64,000 nucleotides of DNA from Flavobacterium sp. HBTb2-11-1 (GCF_009826975.1 NZ_WUMO01000001.1:124001-188000); one strand, 5' to 3'. Shown: positions 34,337-42,523, numbered from the stretch's first letter. The notes: generated by a model not told the origin, from the sequence alone. Numbers and translations: made by a program.

Positions 34337-35680
34337 TTACTTGCCTACAATGGCCTTATAAATGTCGTTACCATTAGCAAATAGTAGCAGTGAAATAAGT
34401 AAAACAAAACCAACCATTTGCGCATTCTCTAGGAATTTGTCGCTTGGTTTTTTGCCGCTAATAATTTCATACAATAAAAACATTACGTGTCCACCATCAA
34501 GAGCCGGAATTGGCAATAAATTCATAACGCCAAGCATAATTGACAATAAAGCTGTGATTGACCAGAAAACTTCCCAGCTCCAAGAACTAGGGAAAATGTT
34601 GTAAATCGCCGCAAAACCACCCACTTGTTTGTAAGCTTTAGTTTCAGGGTTAAAAATCATTTTCAATTGTTTTCCGTAACCTACTAATTGATCTTTTCCT
34701 TTTTCAAGACCAATCGGAATAGATTCGAAGAAGCCATATTCTTTTTTACTTACTTTATAGTAACCCAATTTTTCCAATGATTTTATATCTAAGTCACCAG
34801 GCATAACCTCTAATTTTCCTTTAGAACTAACTTTTATAGTAAGAGGTGTTTCTTTTAAATCACGTAAAACAACAGCAGGGATTGATTTTCCTTTGTTTGC
34901 TTCTAAAATTGTTTTTGCTTCATCAAAATATTTAACTTTTTGCCCATTAAGAGAAAGAATCAAGTCTTTTGCTTTTAAATTCTGATTAGGCGATTCTTCC
35001 GCAACTTTTCCAATAACAAAAGGTCTGCGGATATCGATAAGCATTCCTTTTTCTGTTTTAGAAAGCTGGTCAACAAAATCGGTCGGCATTGTAATAGTAT
35101 GCTGTTTTCCGTCTCTTTCGATCAAAATATGTTTAGCCATGATCACATTCATGTTCATGTCGCTGTCAAAATTCTCTACAGCTTTACCATCTATAGAAAT
35201 AATTTTATCACCCGTTTTAAAACCAGCTTTAAGCATAGCAGGATTTTCAATTGCAACACCGTCTTTTAAGTCAGCATTTGCAATATAAGTATCTCCGTAA
35301 GCAAATGCCATTCCGATATAGATAATAAAAGCCAGAATAAAGTTTACGGTAACACCGCCAAGCATAATAATTAAACGTTGCCAAGCCGGTTTAGTACGAA
35401 ATTCCCAAGGCTGAGGAGGCAGAGCCATTTGCTCCTTGTCCATACTTTCGTCAATCATTCCAGAAATTTTCACATAACCCCCAAGCGGAAGCCATCCGAT
35501 ACCATATTCTGTTTCTCCGATTTTCTTTTTGAAAAGTGAATATTTAACATCAAAAAATAAATAAAATTTTTCGACTCTAGTTTTAAACAATTTAGCAGGG
35601 ATAAAATGCCCTAATTCATGAAGAATAATAAGTAAAGATAAACTCAATAGAAATTGAGACAGTTTGATAACTATATCCAT
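34337..35680 (-). CDS. rseP: site-2 RIP metalloprotease
   Basis: 447 aa. Intramembrane zinc protease that cleaves anti-sigma factors in the regulated intramembrane proteolysis pathway. The zinc motif HELGH is in the first helix (LIILHELGHFIPAKLF). A PDZ-type region lies around 130-220 with a second repeat after it, and the third zinc ligand is in MNLLPIPALDGGH near the C-terminus. Four membrane helices. It could release the ECF sigma factor encoded at 9914-10501 from its membrane partner; this link is inference. Confidence 0.94.
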   Translation of the reverse strand: MDIVIKLSQFLLSLSLLIILHELGHFIPAKLFKTRVEKFYLFFDVKYSLFKKKIGETEYGIGWLPLGGYVKISGMIDESMDKEQMALPPQPWEFRTKPAWQRLIIMLGGVTVNFILAFIIYIGMAFAYGDTYIANADLKDGVAIENPAMLKAGFKTGDKIISIDGKAVENFDSDMNMNVIMAKHILIERDGKQHTITMPTDFVDQLSKTEKGMLIDIRRPFVIGKVAEESPNQNLKAKDLILSLNGQKVKYFDEAKTILEANKGKSIPAVVLRDLKETPLTIKVSSKGKLEVMPGDLDIKSLEKLGYYKVSKKEYGFFESIPIGLEKGKDQLVGYGKQLKMIFNPETKAYKQVGGFAAIYNIFPSSWSWEVFWSITALLSIMLGVMNLLPIPALDGGHVMFLLYEIISGKKPSDKFLENAQMVGFVLLISLLLFANGNDIYKAIVGK

Positions 35681-36029
35681 TTGTTGTTTTTAATTCGTAT
35701 TTAACGCACAAAAGTAGCGTTTTCTATTTTAATATAAGTATGCAAGATAGTGTTTAAGATTTTAAATGTTTGTTAATAATTATATTAGTTTTTATTAAAC
35801 AAAAATTTAAATCTCAATTCTTATTCTACTAGAATTAGTAACTCATTTAGTTAAAATGTTACAATTTGTCTTATTCTGATATTTTTAAAGCTTATTGGGT
35901 AGGTGTTTTTTAAAAATTCAATTCTAATTTTATTTTTCAAGGATATAAGGTTATTCTTAAATAGTTAACACAACTATTTTGAAATTCTTAAAGACTTTTT
36001 TGTTTTATTAATTTTTTTACAGTGAGAAT
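35681..36029. other. AT-rich intergenic region upstream of the bacteriocin locus
   Basis: 349 bp between divergent rseP and the small HTH gene. Very AT-rich with long A and T runs; no gene, no clear palindrome and no full TTG-N-TAnnTTTG promoter that I can point to. It must hold both promoters. Confidence 0.6.
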
Positions 36030-36350
36030 ATGAATTTTATTAAACAAATTGAAAGAATAAAAGAAATGCACAAATTAATTTCTGGAGAAAAAACAGGCTC
36101 TCCTCTAACATTTGCCAAAAGGTTATGTCTGAGCCGAAGCCAGTTTTATAACGAGCTAGACCTCATAAAAGAACTTGATGCTCCGGTAAAGTATTGTAAA
36201 AAAAGAGAAACCTTTTATTATGAAACTCCTTTTGAATTGGTAGTGATTTTTTCGCTAAAAACAATAAAAGATGATGAATCTAAAGAAATTTTTGGCGGTT
36301 CTAACTTCCGTCCAAGTTTATTGGACGGAACTCTGATAAGTTTGCTATAA
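36030..36350 (+). CDS. small HTH protein heading the bacteriocin locus
   Basis: 106 aa. Residues 24-66 look like a helix-turn-helix or winged-helix reader: SPLTFAKRLCLSRSQFYNEL is the recognition unit and YCKKRETFYYETPFEL a likely wing. No sensor domain. Its last codons, encoding FRPSLLDGTLISLL, coincide with the hairpin/promoter box of the first precursor gene, so gene end and promoter overlap. The same C-terminal peptide is encoded, without the rest of the gene, at 38220 and 42526. Likely local regulator of the precursor genes; this is inferred from position. Confidence 0.65.
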   Translation: MNFIKQIERIKEMHKLISGEKTGSPLTFAKRLCLSRSQFYNELDLIKELDAPVKYCKKRETFYYETPFELVVIFSLKTIKDDESKEIFGGSNFRPSLLDGTLISLL

Positions 36351-36379
36351 CAAAATACTTCTCGAGAAAATGAATTTTG
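36306..36379 (+). promoter_or_regulatory. hairpin-promoter box, copy 1
   Basis: Inverted repeat TTCCGTCCAA / TTGGACGGAA with loop GTTTA (36306-36330), then TAAGTTTG (36337-36344, a -7 match). A second hairpin follows with CAAAAT / ATTTTG around TTCTCGAGAA (36351-36379). The precursor ATG lies 72 bp after the -7 element. Nearly the same 110 bp precede the third precursor. Confidence 0.65.
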
Positions 36380-36416
36380 TTGAAATTTATTAATTAACTA
36401 TTTAAAAATTAACATT

Positions 36417-36578
36417 ATGGAACTAACATTAGTGGGTTTAAAAGATTATGGTTTAGTTGAATTAAGCACTCAAGAGTCACAAGAAATAGAAGGTGGTATT
36501 GCACCTTTATTAGTATATGGAGGTGCATGGTGTGTAGGTTTTGCTGTGGGTTGTGCAATTGCATATTATTATTCTTAA
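36417..36578 (+). CDS. double-glycine bacteriocin precursor A
   Basis: 53 aa. The leader (27 aa) ends STQESQEIEGG, a classical double-glycine cleavage site for C39 peptidases. The core of 26 aa, from IAPLLVYGGAW to AIAYYYS, is hydrophobic and contains GFAVG, a GxxxG helix-packing motif. Such motifs pair the two chains of class IIb bacteriocins. Two cysteines (in AWCVG and VGCA) could form a disulfide. Processing and export by the C39 transporter at 40316 is expected. It follows promoter box copy 1, and precursor B follows 21 bp later. Confidence 0.8.
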   Translation: MELTLVGLKDYGLVELSTQESQEIEGGIAPLLVYGGAWCVGFAVGCAIAYYYS

Positions 36579-36599
36579 AATCTTAAAAAAAAATAGAAC

Positions 36600-36731
36600 A
36601 TGATGAACTTAATTGAATTAAATGTTTCTCCATTATCAACTCAAGAGATGATTGATATTGATGGTGGTATAATGATTGGACTAGTTATAGTTTGTTTTGC
36701 CGCAGGTATGGCTTGCGCGTTATTGCTTTAA
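36600..36731 (+). CDS. double-glycine bacteriocin precursor B
   Basis: 43 aa. The leader ends STQEMIDIDGG with the same STQE element as precursor A. The core of 20 aa, IMIGLVIVCFAAGMACALLL, is wholly hydrophobic with two cysteines. Only 21 bp separate it from precursor A, and a perfect hairpin follows its stop by 7 bp, so A and B form one small transcript. Together they could be the two chains of a class IIb bacteriocin. Confidence 0.78.
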   Translation: MMNLIELNVSPLSTQEMIDIDGGIMIGLVIVCFAAGMACALLL

Positions 36732-36738
36732 TTTATGG

Positions 36739-36760
36739 GGTGGCATCATATGATGCCACC
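36739..36760 (+). terminator. perfect 22-bp palindrome after the precursor pair
   Basis: GGTGGCATCAT followed directly by its reverse complement, then TTTAAATATTT. Short T-tail, so a partial terminator or attenuator that would make the precursor message more abundant than the downstream genes. Confidence 0.6.
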
Positions 36761-36779
36761 TTTAAATATTTATATCCTT

Positions 36780-37358
36780 ATGTATAGTTTATTGTTTAAT
36801 TTAAGATTTGGTGGAAAAAATATTCTTCAAAAAATATTAGTTGATGATTCTATTGTCCTCGTATTTTTTGAAGATAAAAAAAGTATTTACATAAAAAAGG
36901 TTGATAAGATATATTCAATAAATTCAGAAACACAACATTTATCTTCAATTGATTTTTCAAATTTTCAAAAGCAGAACGATAATATGTCTAAAAGAATTGG
37001 TTTTTTAAACAGTGTAAAAGAAATAAATCCAGAAAATATTTTTGACTATGAGTCTTATCTATACCACTATTTCAATGAAGATAATACCTTTAATTGTACA
37101 ATAAAAACTATTTATGATATTGATTTTATTAATACAGCCTATAGTGATTACTTTAATTTCAATATGAAAAATCAATTGATGAGTGTTTCATTTGATAAAA
37201 ATGAAATTTTGGCATATAATAAAACTGAAATAAATTTTAATCACATAAATCAAACTGTTGAAACAGAATTAATGTCAATTGAAAAAATTAAAATTCCACA
37301 GGAGTTATTAGAAATTAGAAATTATAAAATCATAGAAAATGAAAGAAATCTCTATTGA
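36780..37358 (+). CDS. unknown protein in the bacteriocin locus
   Basis: 192 aa from ATG 36780. An in-frame ATG at 36735 is rejected because it would lie inside the palindrome and add a histidine/methionine stretch with no sense. Soluble, rich in Asn, Phe and Ile; begins MYSLLFNLRFGGKNILQKI. No signal peptide, membrane segment or motif recognised. It overlaps the next gene by 20 bp, so the two are translationally coupled. Immunity or maturation partner are open options. Confidence 0.65.
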   Translation: MYSLLFNLRFGGKNILQKILVDDSIVLVFFEDKKSIYIKKVDKIYSINSETQHLSSIDFSNFQKQNDNMSKRIGFLNSVKEINPENIFDYESYLYHYFNEDNTFNCTIKTIYDIDFINTAYSDYFNFNMKNQLMSVSFDKNEILAYNKTEINFNHINQTVETELMSIEKIKIPQELLEIRNYKIIENERNLY

Positions 37359-37911
37359 TTCTAAAAAAGTGCAAATTTTAGGAATGCTAATAAGTGTACC
37401 GATTGTTTTGTTTTTTCTATTTGTTTTGTATTTCACATGGAATGAGGTTTTTGCAACGAATTTGAAAGCAGTAAAGCAAACCTTACAAGTTTTTGACAAT
37501 AAAAAACTAAATGTACTTTTAATTTTATTGGTTCCAAATTTAATTATTTGCGTAGGTATACTTGTACATGAAATTATACATGGAATTTTTATGGCACTTT
37601 TTTCAAAAAAAGGATGGCAATCTGTAAAATTTGGTTTCATTAAGAAATATTTAATGCCTTTTGCAAATTGTACGGAACCGTTAGAATCCAAGAAAATGTT
37701 AGTTGTTGCACTTGCACCATTTTTTATTCTTGGATTATTGCCTTCAATTTATGGATTTCTTTATAATGATTTGACTTTCTTATTTATTGGCTTTTCGATG
37801 ACTTTAGGTGCAGTCGGAGATTTTATCTACGCTTATTTAATATTAAAAGCGGGTTTAAATCATAAATTATTAGATCATAAGAGCAAAGTCGGTTTTATGA
37901 TTATAGATTAA
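37339..37911 (+). CDS. DUF3267 putative zinc metalloprotease, membrane
   Basis: 190 aa. About four membrane helices (near 12-34, 57-75, 121-140 and 146-168). HEIIHG at residues 77-82 is an HExxH zinc motif inside the second hydrophobic segment, as in DUF3267 proteins. This fold is akin to intramembrane metalloproteases. In peptide-bacteriocin loci such proteins can serve maturation or immunity (as Abi/CPBP proteases do in lactic bacteria); here the role is inferred from position only. Overlaps the upstream gene and is 11 bp from the next. Confidence 0.75.
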   Translation: MKEISIDSKKVQILGMLISVPIVLFFLFVLYFTWNEVFATNLKAVKQTLQVFDNKKLNVLLILLVPNLIICVGILVHEIIHGIFMALFSKKGWQSVKFGFIKKYLMPFANCTEPLESKKMLVVALAPFFILGLLPSIYGFLYNDLTFLFIGFSMTLGAVGDFIYAYLILKAGLNHKLLDHKSKVGFMIID

Positions 37912-37922
37912 AATGAAATAAA

Positions 37923-38168
37923 GTGATCGAGGAAAAAAGAAGAATATCTGTTTTTAATGGTAGCAAGGAAGAAGCAATGATTTTAAAAATACTATTAGAA
38001 AGTTTCTCTATTCAGGTTTTTGAAGATTCTTCATCAATGTCTGTGTTTAATCCATGGGGGGTGGTTGGAGATTTGAGTGCTGTTAAATTAATTGTACAAG
38101 AAGGAGATAGTCAAAAGGCACAAAAAATTATTAATGATTTTAATTTGGGAATTTTTGATAAGGTGTAA
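37923..38168 (+). CDS. DUF2007 small protein
   Basis: 81 aa from GTG 37923. ISVFNGSKEEAMILKILLES at the start and AVKLIVQEGDSQKAQKIIND at the end match the DUF2007 putative signal-transducing fold (ferredoxin-like). Cytosolic. Function unknown; close spacing (11 bp) to the DUF3267 gene indicates one operon. Confidence 0.75.
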   Translation: MIEEKRRISVFNGSKEEAMILKILLESFSIQVFEDSSSMSVFNPWGVVGDLSAVKLIVQEGDSQKAQKIINDFNLGIFDKV

Positions 38169-38204
38169 TTGCCCAGTGGACTTCAAATGTTTTTTGGAAA
38201 AAAA

Positions 38205-38264
38205 ATGAAAAGCTTTTACTTCCGTCCAAGTTTGTTAGACGGAACACCAATAAGTTTACGATAA
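38205..38264 (+). pseudogene. remnant of an HTH gene tail with hairpin box, copy 2
   Basis: Encodes MKSFYFRPSLLDGTPISLR, whose FRPSLLDG core repeats the C-terminus of the HTH protein at 36030. At DNA level it contains the box: TTCCGTCCAA / TTAGACGGAA (38220-38244, one mismatch) and TAAGTTTA (38251-38258). Most likely a duplicated gene tail kept for its promoter for the next tiny gene. A genuine 19-aa peptide cannot be excluded. Confidence 0.5.
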
Positions 38265-38302
38265 TAAAAGAAGGAAAATAATTAAAATTAAAAGTGTTTT
38301 TT

Positions 38303-38401
38303 ATGAGATCATCTAAAATTTTAACAAGGATACAAATTGGAATACTTATAACTGTTTCATTTTATTTGTTTGGATATGCTATAGGTTATTGTTTCGGATA
38401 A
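38303..38401 (+). CDS. tiny membrane peptide 1 of the bacteriocin locus
   Basis: 32 aa, basic N-terminus (MRSSKILTR) then one hydrophobic helix ending SFYLFGYAIGYCFG. GYAIG is a GxxxG motif with the same layout as GFAVG in precursor A. No double-glycine leader. The degenerate box copy 2 lies 45-80 bp upstream and a hairpin (ATTCTCTTC / GAAGAGAAT, 38422-38449) follows. Possible leaderless bacteriocin, immunity peptide or small membrane regulator. Confidence 0.55.
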   Translation: MRSSKILTRIQIGILITVSFYLFGYAIGYCFG

Positions 38402-38421
38402 TCTTTATTTCTAGTAACTAT

Positions 38422-38454
38422 ATTCTCTTCTCTTTTTAGGGAAGAGAATTTTAA
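38422..38454 (+). terminator. hairpin after tiny peptide 1
   Basis: ATTCTCTTC / GAAGAGAAT stem, then TTTTA. Weak terminator. Confidence 0.5.
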
Positions 38455-38609
38455 GTGAAATTATTTTCTTTCAACACTAAGCTTAATTAAAAAAAATAAA
38501 ACTCTACAAGGGTTGTTAGAAATTATAAAGTAGCCCATCTAGCAAGAAATAGAAATAGAATGTTTTCCCATTGTTTGTACAAATTTTTAATTAATCGAAA
38601 AATATAAAA

Positions 38610-38741
38610 ATGAAGAAAATAGCAAATCGGCTTGCGCTATATGCGCACGAGAATTCTAACGAATTTATATCTTATCTTTTTATTATAGTTTTTATTTTAT
38701 TCTGCTTAGGGTTTTATTTTGGTAGGGTTATGGCTAGATGA
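38610..38741 (+). CDS. tiny membrane peptide 2 of the bacteriocin locus
   Basis: 43 aa. Polar N-terminus (MKKIANRLALYAHENSNEF), one hydrophobic helix, and the C-terminal LGFYFGRVMAR containing GFYFG, again GxxxG. ATG 38610 is the first start and the frame is open with no overlap with other genes. Function unknown; related in design to peptides 1 and 4. Confidence 0.55.
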   Translation: MKKIANRLALYAHENSNEFISYLFIIVFILFCLGFYFGRVMAR

Positions 38742-38807
38742 GATAAAACTTATATTTTTTTAAATTTAAAAACATTCTCAAATAAAGGTTTTAAATATGG
38801 CTATTTT

Positions 38808-38981
38808 ATGAAAAAGAAACTTCTCTTTCTTTTAGGAATGATATATTTCATTACAATTGTTATTTTAAGAAAATACCCCGAAAATCATATGTGTTCTTTT
38901 TTAACAGGCGTTTCTTGTGCACTAACGGTAGTGTTTTTTATGTATCTAGTTGATAAAAAACAAAATATTAAAAATAAATAG
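38808..38981 (+). CDS. tiny membrane peptide 3 of the bacteriocin locus
   Basis: 57 aa with two hydrophobic segments (LLFLLGMIYFITIVIL and GVSCALTVVFFMYLV) separated by a short loop RKYPENHM, and a basic tail KKQNIKNK. The two-helix hairpin with positive ends resembles small bacteriocin immunity proteins in shape, not in recognised sequence. It ends 2 bp before the next ATG, so it is co-translated with peptide 4. Confidence 0.55.
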   Translation: MKKKLLFLLGMIYFITIVILRKYPENHMCSFLTGVSCALTVVFFMYLVDKKQNIKNK

Positions 38982-38983
38982 CT

Positions 38984-39115
38984 ATGAATTTTTCTAAAGG
39001 ATTTTTAAAAGAAGACCCCTTTCTTAAAATTGTTTTATTGATAGTTGCACTATCATTTTTATTGTATTGGGCAGGTTATGTGTGTGGCAAGATCGCATAT
39101 TATATATGTCATTAA
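38984..39115 (+). CDS. tiny membrane peptide 4 of the bacteriocin locus
   Basis: 43 aa. N-terminus MNFSKGFLKEDPF, one helix, and C-terminal AGYVCGKIAYYICH. The GYVCG GxxxG motif followed by an IAYY run echoes GFAVGCAIAYY of precursor A. A hairpin (39124-39155) separates it from the HlyD gene 57 bp downstream. No double-glycine site. Confidence 0.55.
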   Translation: MNFSKGFLKEDPFLKIVLLIVALSFLLYWAGYVCGKIAYYICH

Positions 39116-39123
39116 CTATTTAA

Positions 39124-39155
39124 AACTATTCTCTTTCAAAAGAAATAGAATAGTT
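39124..39155 (+). terminator. hairpin before the secretion genes
   Basis: AACTATTCTCTTTC / GAAATAGAATAGTT with loop AAAA, one bulge; no strong T-tail. Confidence 0.45.
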
Positions 39156-39172
39156 TCCCAGATAAAAAAAAT

Positions 39173-40315
39173 ATGCATTTCAGTTCAGATCCAATAAACA
39201 CACTTGAAAATCTTATTTCAAAAAACAAAACAAGGAGTTTCTCCATTTATCTGATAATTCTTTTGGCTATCATAGCTTTGCTGTTATTGTTGCCAGTAAT
39301 TAAAGTAGACATTAGCAGTCAAAGTAGAGGAATAATTCGCAGTAAAACAGATAATGTTCCAGTTGCAACAATTGTTAGCGGAAGAGTTAATTGGATAGCT
39401 TTAAAAAATAACGCTTTTGTAAAAAAAGGAGACACATTAATAAAAATCTCTAAAGAAAATCTGGAAAGCGACAAAAGAACTCAAGATGTATTGTCGAGTT
39501 CGGTTTCTTTATTGCTAAGCGATATTAATAATTTACTGCAGAATCAAACACAAAATTTGCTTACTTCTACAGCACGTGAAGATTTACTAAAATTTCAATC
39601 AGGAAAGAACGAACTGCAAAGCAAAATTTCGCAAGCGCAAAATAATTATGACCGCAATAAAATTCTTTTTGATAAAGATATTATTGCTAAAGCAGATTTT
39701 GAAAAACTTGAATACGAATTACGGTTAAACAAACAAGCCTTGCAAAGTTTTGTAAGCCAACAAAAAGCAGCTTGGGAAAATCAGAAAAGAGATTTAGAAG
39801 AACGATTGAAAAATCTTAACGGAACTGTTGCAAAAATAAACGTTGAATCAAATAATTATTTTGTTTTGGCTCCTATTTCAGGAACTGTAGAAAACTTTTC
39901 TGGTATTCAAAAAGGATCTTTTATAAATGCATCGCAATCTATTGCAACAATTTCTTCTCCAGATCACCTTATTGTTGAGAATAATGTTTCTCCAAATGAT
40001 ATTGGTTTAATTAAGAAAAATCAAAAAGTAAAATTTCAATTGGATGCTTTCAATTATAACCAATGGGGTTTGTTGGAAGGGAAAGTGATTGATATTGACC
40101 ATAATATAACAATACAGGGAGAACAGGCTTTTTTTAAGGTACGCTGTTCATTAAATTCTAATACTTTACATCTAAAATCAGGCTACAAAACCGATGTTTC
40201 AAAAGGAATGACCTTAACTACAAGATATATAATTACACGCCGAAGTTTATTTGATTTGTTATTTGATAAAATAGACAATTGGCTAAACCCAAAACAATTA
40301 TCAGCTAAAAAATAA
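39173..40315 (+). CDS. HlyD-family membrane fusion protein
   Basis: 380 aa. One N-terminal membrane helix (YLIILLAIIALLLLLPVI, about 26-43), a periplasmic lipoyl half (IVSGRVNWIALKNNAFVKKGD), a coiled coil of about 90 residues (QSGKNELQSKISQAQNNYD onward) and the second lipoyl half with APISGTVENF. It is the periplasmic adaptor that links the ABC exporter at 40316 with an outer-membrane channel; no TolC-type gene is in the locus. Its stop abuts the transporter ATG without a gap. Confidence 0.92.
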   Translation: MHFSSDPINTLENLISKNKTRSFSIYLIILLAIIALLLLLPVIKVDISSQSRGIIRSKTDNVPVATIVSGRVNWIALKNNAFVKKGDTLIKISKENLESDKRTQDVLSSSVSLLLSDINNLLQNQTQNLLTSTAREDLLKFQSGKNELQSKISQAQNNYDRNKILFDKDIIAKADFEKLEYELRLNKQALQSFVSQQKAAWENQKRDLEERLKNLNGTVAKINVESNNYFVLAPISGTVENFSGIQKGSFINASQSIATISSPDHLIVENNVSPNDIGLIKKNQKVKFQLDAFNYNQWGLLEGKVIDIDHNITIQGEQAFFKVRCSLNSNTLHLKSGYKTDVSKGMTLTTRYIITRRSLFDLLFDKIDNWLNPKQLSAKK

Positions 40316-42466
40316 ATGGCTTCAATAAAAATAAAACAACATGATATTAAAGATTGTGGTGCTGCTTGTCTGGCTTCTATCGGAAATCATTTCAAAGTTA
40401 ATCTTCCCATAGCAAGAATACGTCAGTATGCCAATACAGATAAACGCGGTACAAATGTTCTTGGAATAATTGAAGCTGCTGAGAAAATGGGCTTTACAGC
40501 AAAAGGCGTAAAAGGAGGCTTAGATGCCTTAGATAAAATTCCGCTTCCAGCTATTGCACATATTATAACAAAAGAGCAGTATCAACATTATCTAGTTATT
40601 TACAAAGTTGAAAAATCTGCGATTACGGTTATGGATCCAGGTTTTGGTAAAATGGAAACATATACTTTTGAAGAATTTCAAAAAATCTGGACGGGCGTTT
40701 TAATTCTTTTTGCACCAAATGAAGATTTTAAAACATTAGATGAAAAAACTTCACCTTTAAAGAGGTTTTGGAATTTAATCCAGCCACACAAAACTATTTT
40801 AATTCAGGCACTAATTGGTGCTATTGTATTTACAGTTTTAGGATTGGCAATGTCTATTTATATCCAAAAAATAACAGACTATGTTCTGGTTGATGGCAAT
40901 AGAAATTTGCTTAATTTATTAAGTGTTTCTATGATCGCGATTATTCTCCTTCAAGCATATATTGGCTCAAAGAAAAGCATTTTTGTCATGAAAATGGGGC
41001 AATTAATTGATGCTAAATTAATTCTTGGGTACTATAAGCATCTTCTACATCTTCCGCAACGATTTTTTGATACTATGCAAATTGGAGAAATCACATCTAG
41101 AATAAATGATGCAGTAAAAATTCGATCTTTCATAAATGAAACTGCAATCGAAATGATTGTAAATGTTTTTATTGTCATCTTTTCTTTTGCATTAATGTTT
41201 ACCTATTATTGGAAATTGGCTTTGGTCATTGTTTTAGTTATTCCGTTTTATGTTTTAATTTATTTTCTGCTTAATAAATTCAATAAAAAGGTTGAAAGAA
41301 ACATAATGGAGAATGCTGCAGAACTGCAGACACAATTGGTTGAAAGCATTACGCATGTTAGAACTGTAAAAGAATTTGGAATTGAAGAATTTTCAAATCT
41401 AAAAACCGAAAACAAATTTGTAAAACTATTATTTATAACATATAAATCTGGTCTAAATGGCATTTTTGCCACAACATCGACACAGTTTTTGGCATCTGTA
41501 TTTACTGTAATCTTAATGTGGATTGGTTCAGGTTATGTAATTGACAGGGCAATTACTCCTGGAGAATTGTTTTCCTTTTATGCGTTAATCGGTTATTTTA
41601 CTTCGCCTGTGGCATCCTTAATTAATATGAATAAAACAGCGCAAAATGCTCTGATTGCTGCTGACAGACTTTTTGAAATTATGGATTTAGAAAGAGAGGA
41701 AACAGAGAACAAGATTGAATTAACAAAAGAAAATTTGGGAGATATAAAATTTGAAAATGTTTCTTTTCGATATGGGTCTCGTACAGAAGTTTTTAAGAAT
41801 TTTAATGCTGTATTTAAAAAAAATCAAACGACAGCGATTGTCGGTGAAAGCGGTAGCGGGAAAACTACTTTGATTTCGCTTTTGCAAAATCTTTATCCAA
41901 TAAAAGAAGGTAAAATTAATATTGGAGATATTGATCTTCAGTTTGTTCATTACAAAAGTTTAAGAGAAATTGTTGGTGTTATTCCCCAACAGCTTAATTT
42001 GTTTTCTGGAAATATTATAGAAAACATAGCTTTAGGGGAATCTTTTCCAAATATTCAGAGAATTTTAGACCTTTCAAAACAACTTGGAATTTATGAATTT
42101 GTTGAAAAATTACCGAACGGATTTGAAACACAAATTGGTGAAAACGGAGCAATGCTTTCGGGCGGACAAAAGCAAAGAATTGCAATTGCACGTGCATTGT
42201 ACAAAAATCCTGAAATATTATTAATGGATGAGGCAACAGCATCATTAGATACTAACTCTGAACAAATTGTAAAAGAAGTGATTGATAATTTTAAATCCTC
42301 AGGAAAAACCATAATTGTCATTGCACATCGCCTAAGTACAATAGCCAATGCAGACACTATCTTAGTTATGAAAAATGGGTCAATTGTGGAGTCAGGAAAT
42401 CATTTTGATTTATTGGAACAGAAAACAGAATATTATAATTTATGGAATAAGCAGAATTTCGTTTAA
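40316..42466 (+). CDS. peptidase-containing ABC transporter (C39)
   Basis: 716 aa. The N-terminal C39 peptidase (about 1-135) has catalytic Cys14 in IKDCGAACLASIG, His in YQHYLVIYK and Asp in TVMDPGFG. It cuts after double glycine. A membrane domain with six helices follows (about 160-440). The ATPase has Walker A GESGSGKTTL, signature LSGGQKQRIAIARAL, Walker B ILLMDEATASLD and H-loop IVIAHRLST. It should trim and export the three precursors with leaders ending in GG. Directly fused in operon to the HlyD gene. Confidence 0.95.
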   Translation: MASIKIKQHDIKDCGAACLASIGNHFKVNLPIARIRQYANTDKRGTNVLGIIEAAEKMGFTAKGVKGGLDALDKIPLPAIAHIITKEQYQHYLVIYKVEKSAITVMDPGFGKMETYTFEEFQKIWTGVLILFAPNEDFKTLDEKTSPLKRFWNLIQPHKTILIQALIGAIVFTVLGLAMSIYIQKITDYVLVDGNRNLLNLLSVSMIAIILLQAYIGSKKSIFVMKMGQLIDAKLILGYYKHLLHLPQRFFDTMQIGEITSRINDAVKIRSFINETAIEMIVNVFIVIFSFALMFTYYWKLALVIVLVIPFYVLIYFLLNKFNKKVERNIMENAAELQTQLVESITHVRTVKEFGIEEFSNLKTENKFVKLLFITYKSGLNGIFATTSTQFLASVFTVILMWIGSGYVIDRAITPGELFSFYALIGYFTSPVASLINMNKTAQNALIAADRLFEIMDLEREETENKIELTKENLGDIKFENVSFRYGSRTEVFKNFNAVFKKNQTTAIVGESGSGKTTLISLLQNLYPIKEGKINIGDIDLQFVHYKSLREIVGVIPQQLNLFSGNIIENIALGESFPNIQRILDLSKQLGIYEFVEKLPNGFETQIGENGAMLSGGQKQRIAIARALYKNPEILLMDEATASLDTNSEQIVKEVIDNFKSSGKTIIVIAHRLSTIANADTILVMKNGSIVESGNHFDLLEQKTEYYNLWNKQNFV

Positions 42467-42523
42467 TCTAAGACTTGAAAATTGGAGATTATTAAAAGAA
42501 AATTTTGATATTTTGACTTTTTG

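Noticed and set aside
36735..36779. Upstream ATG extension of the 192-aa protein
   Set aside because: It would translate through a perfect palindrome 7 bp after precursor B; ATG 36780 is a better start.
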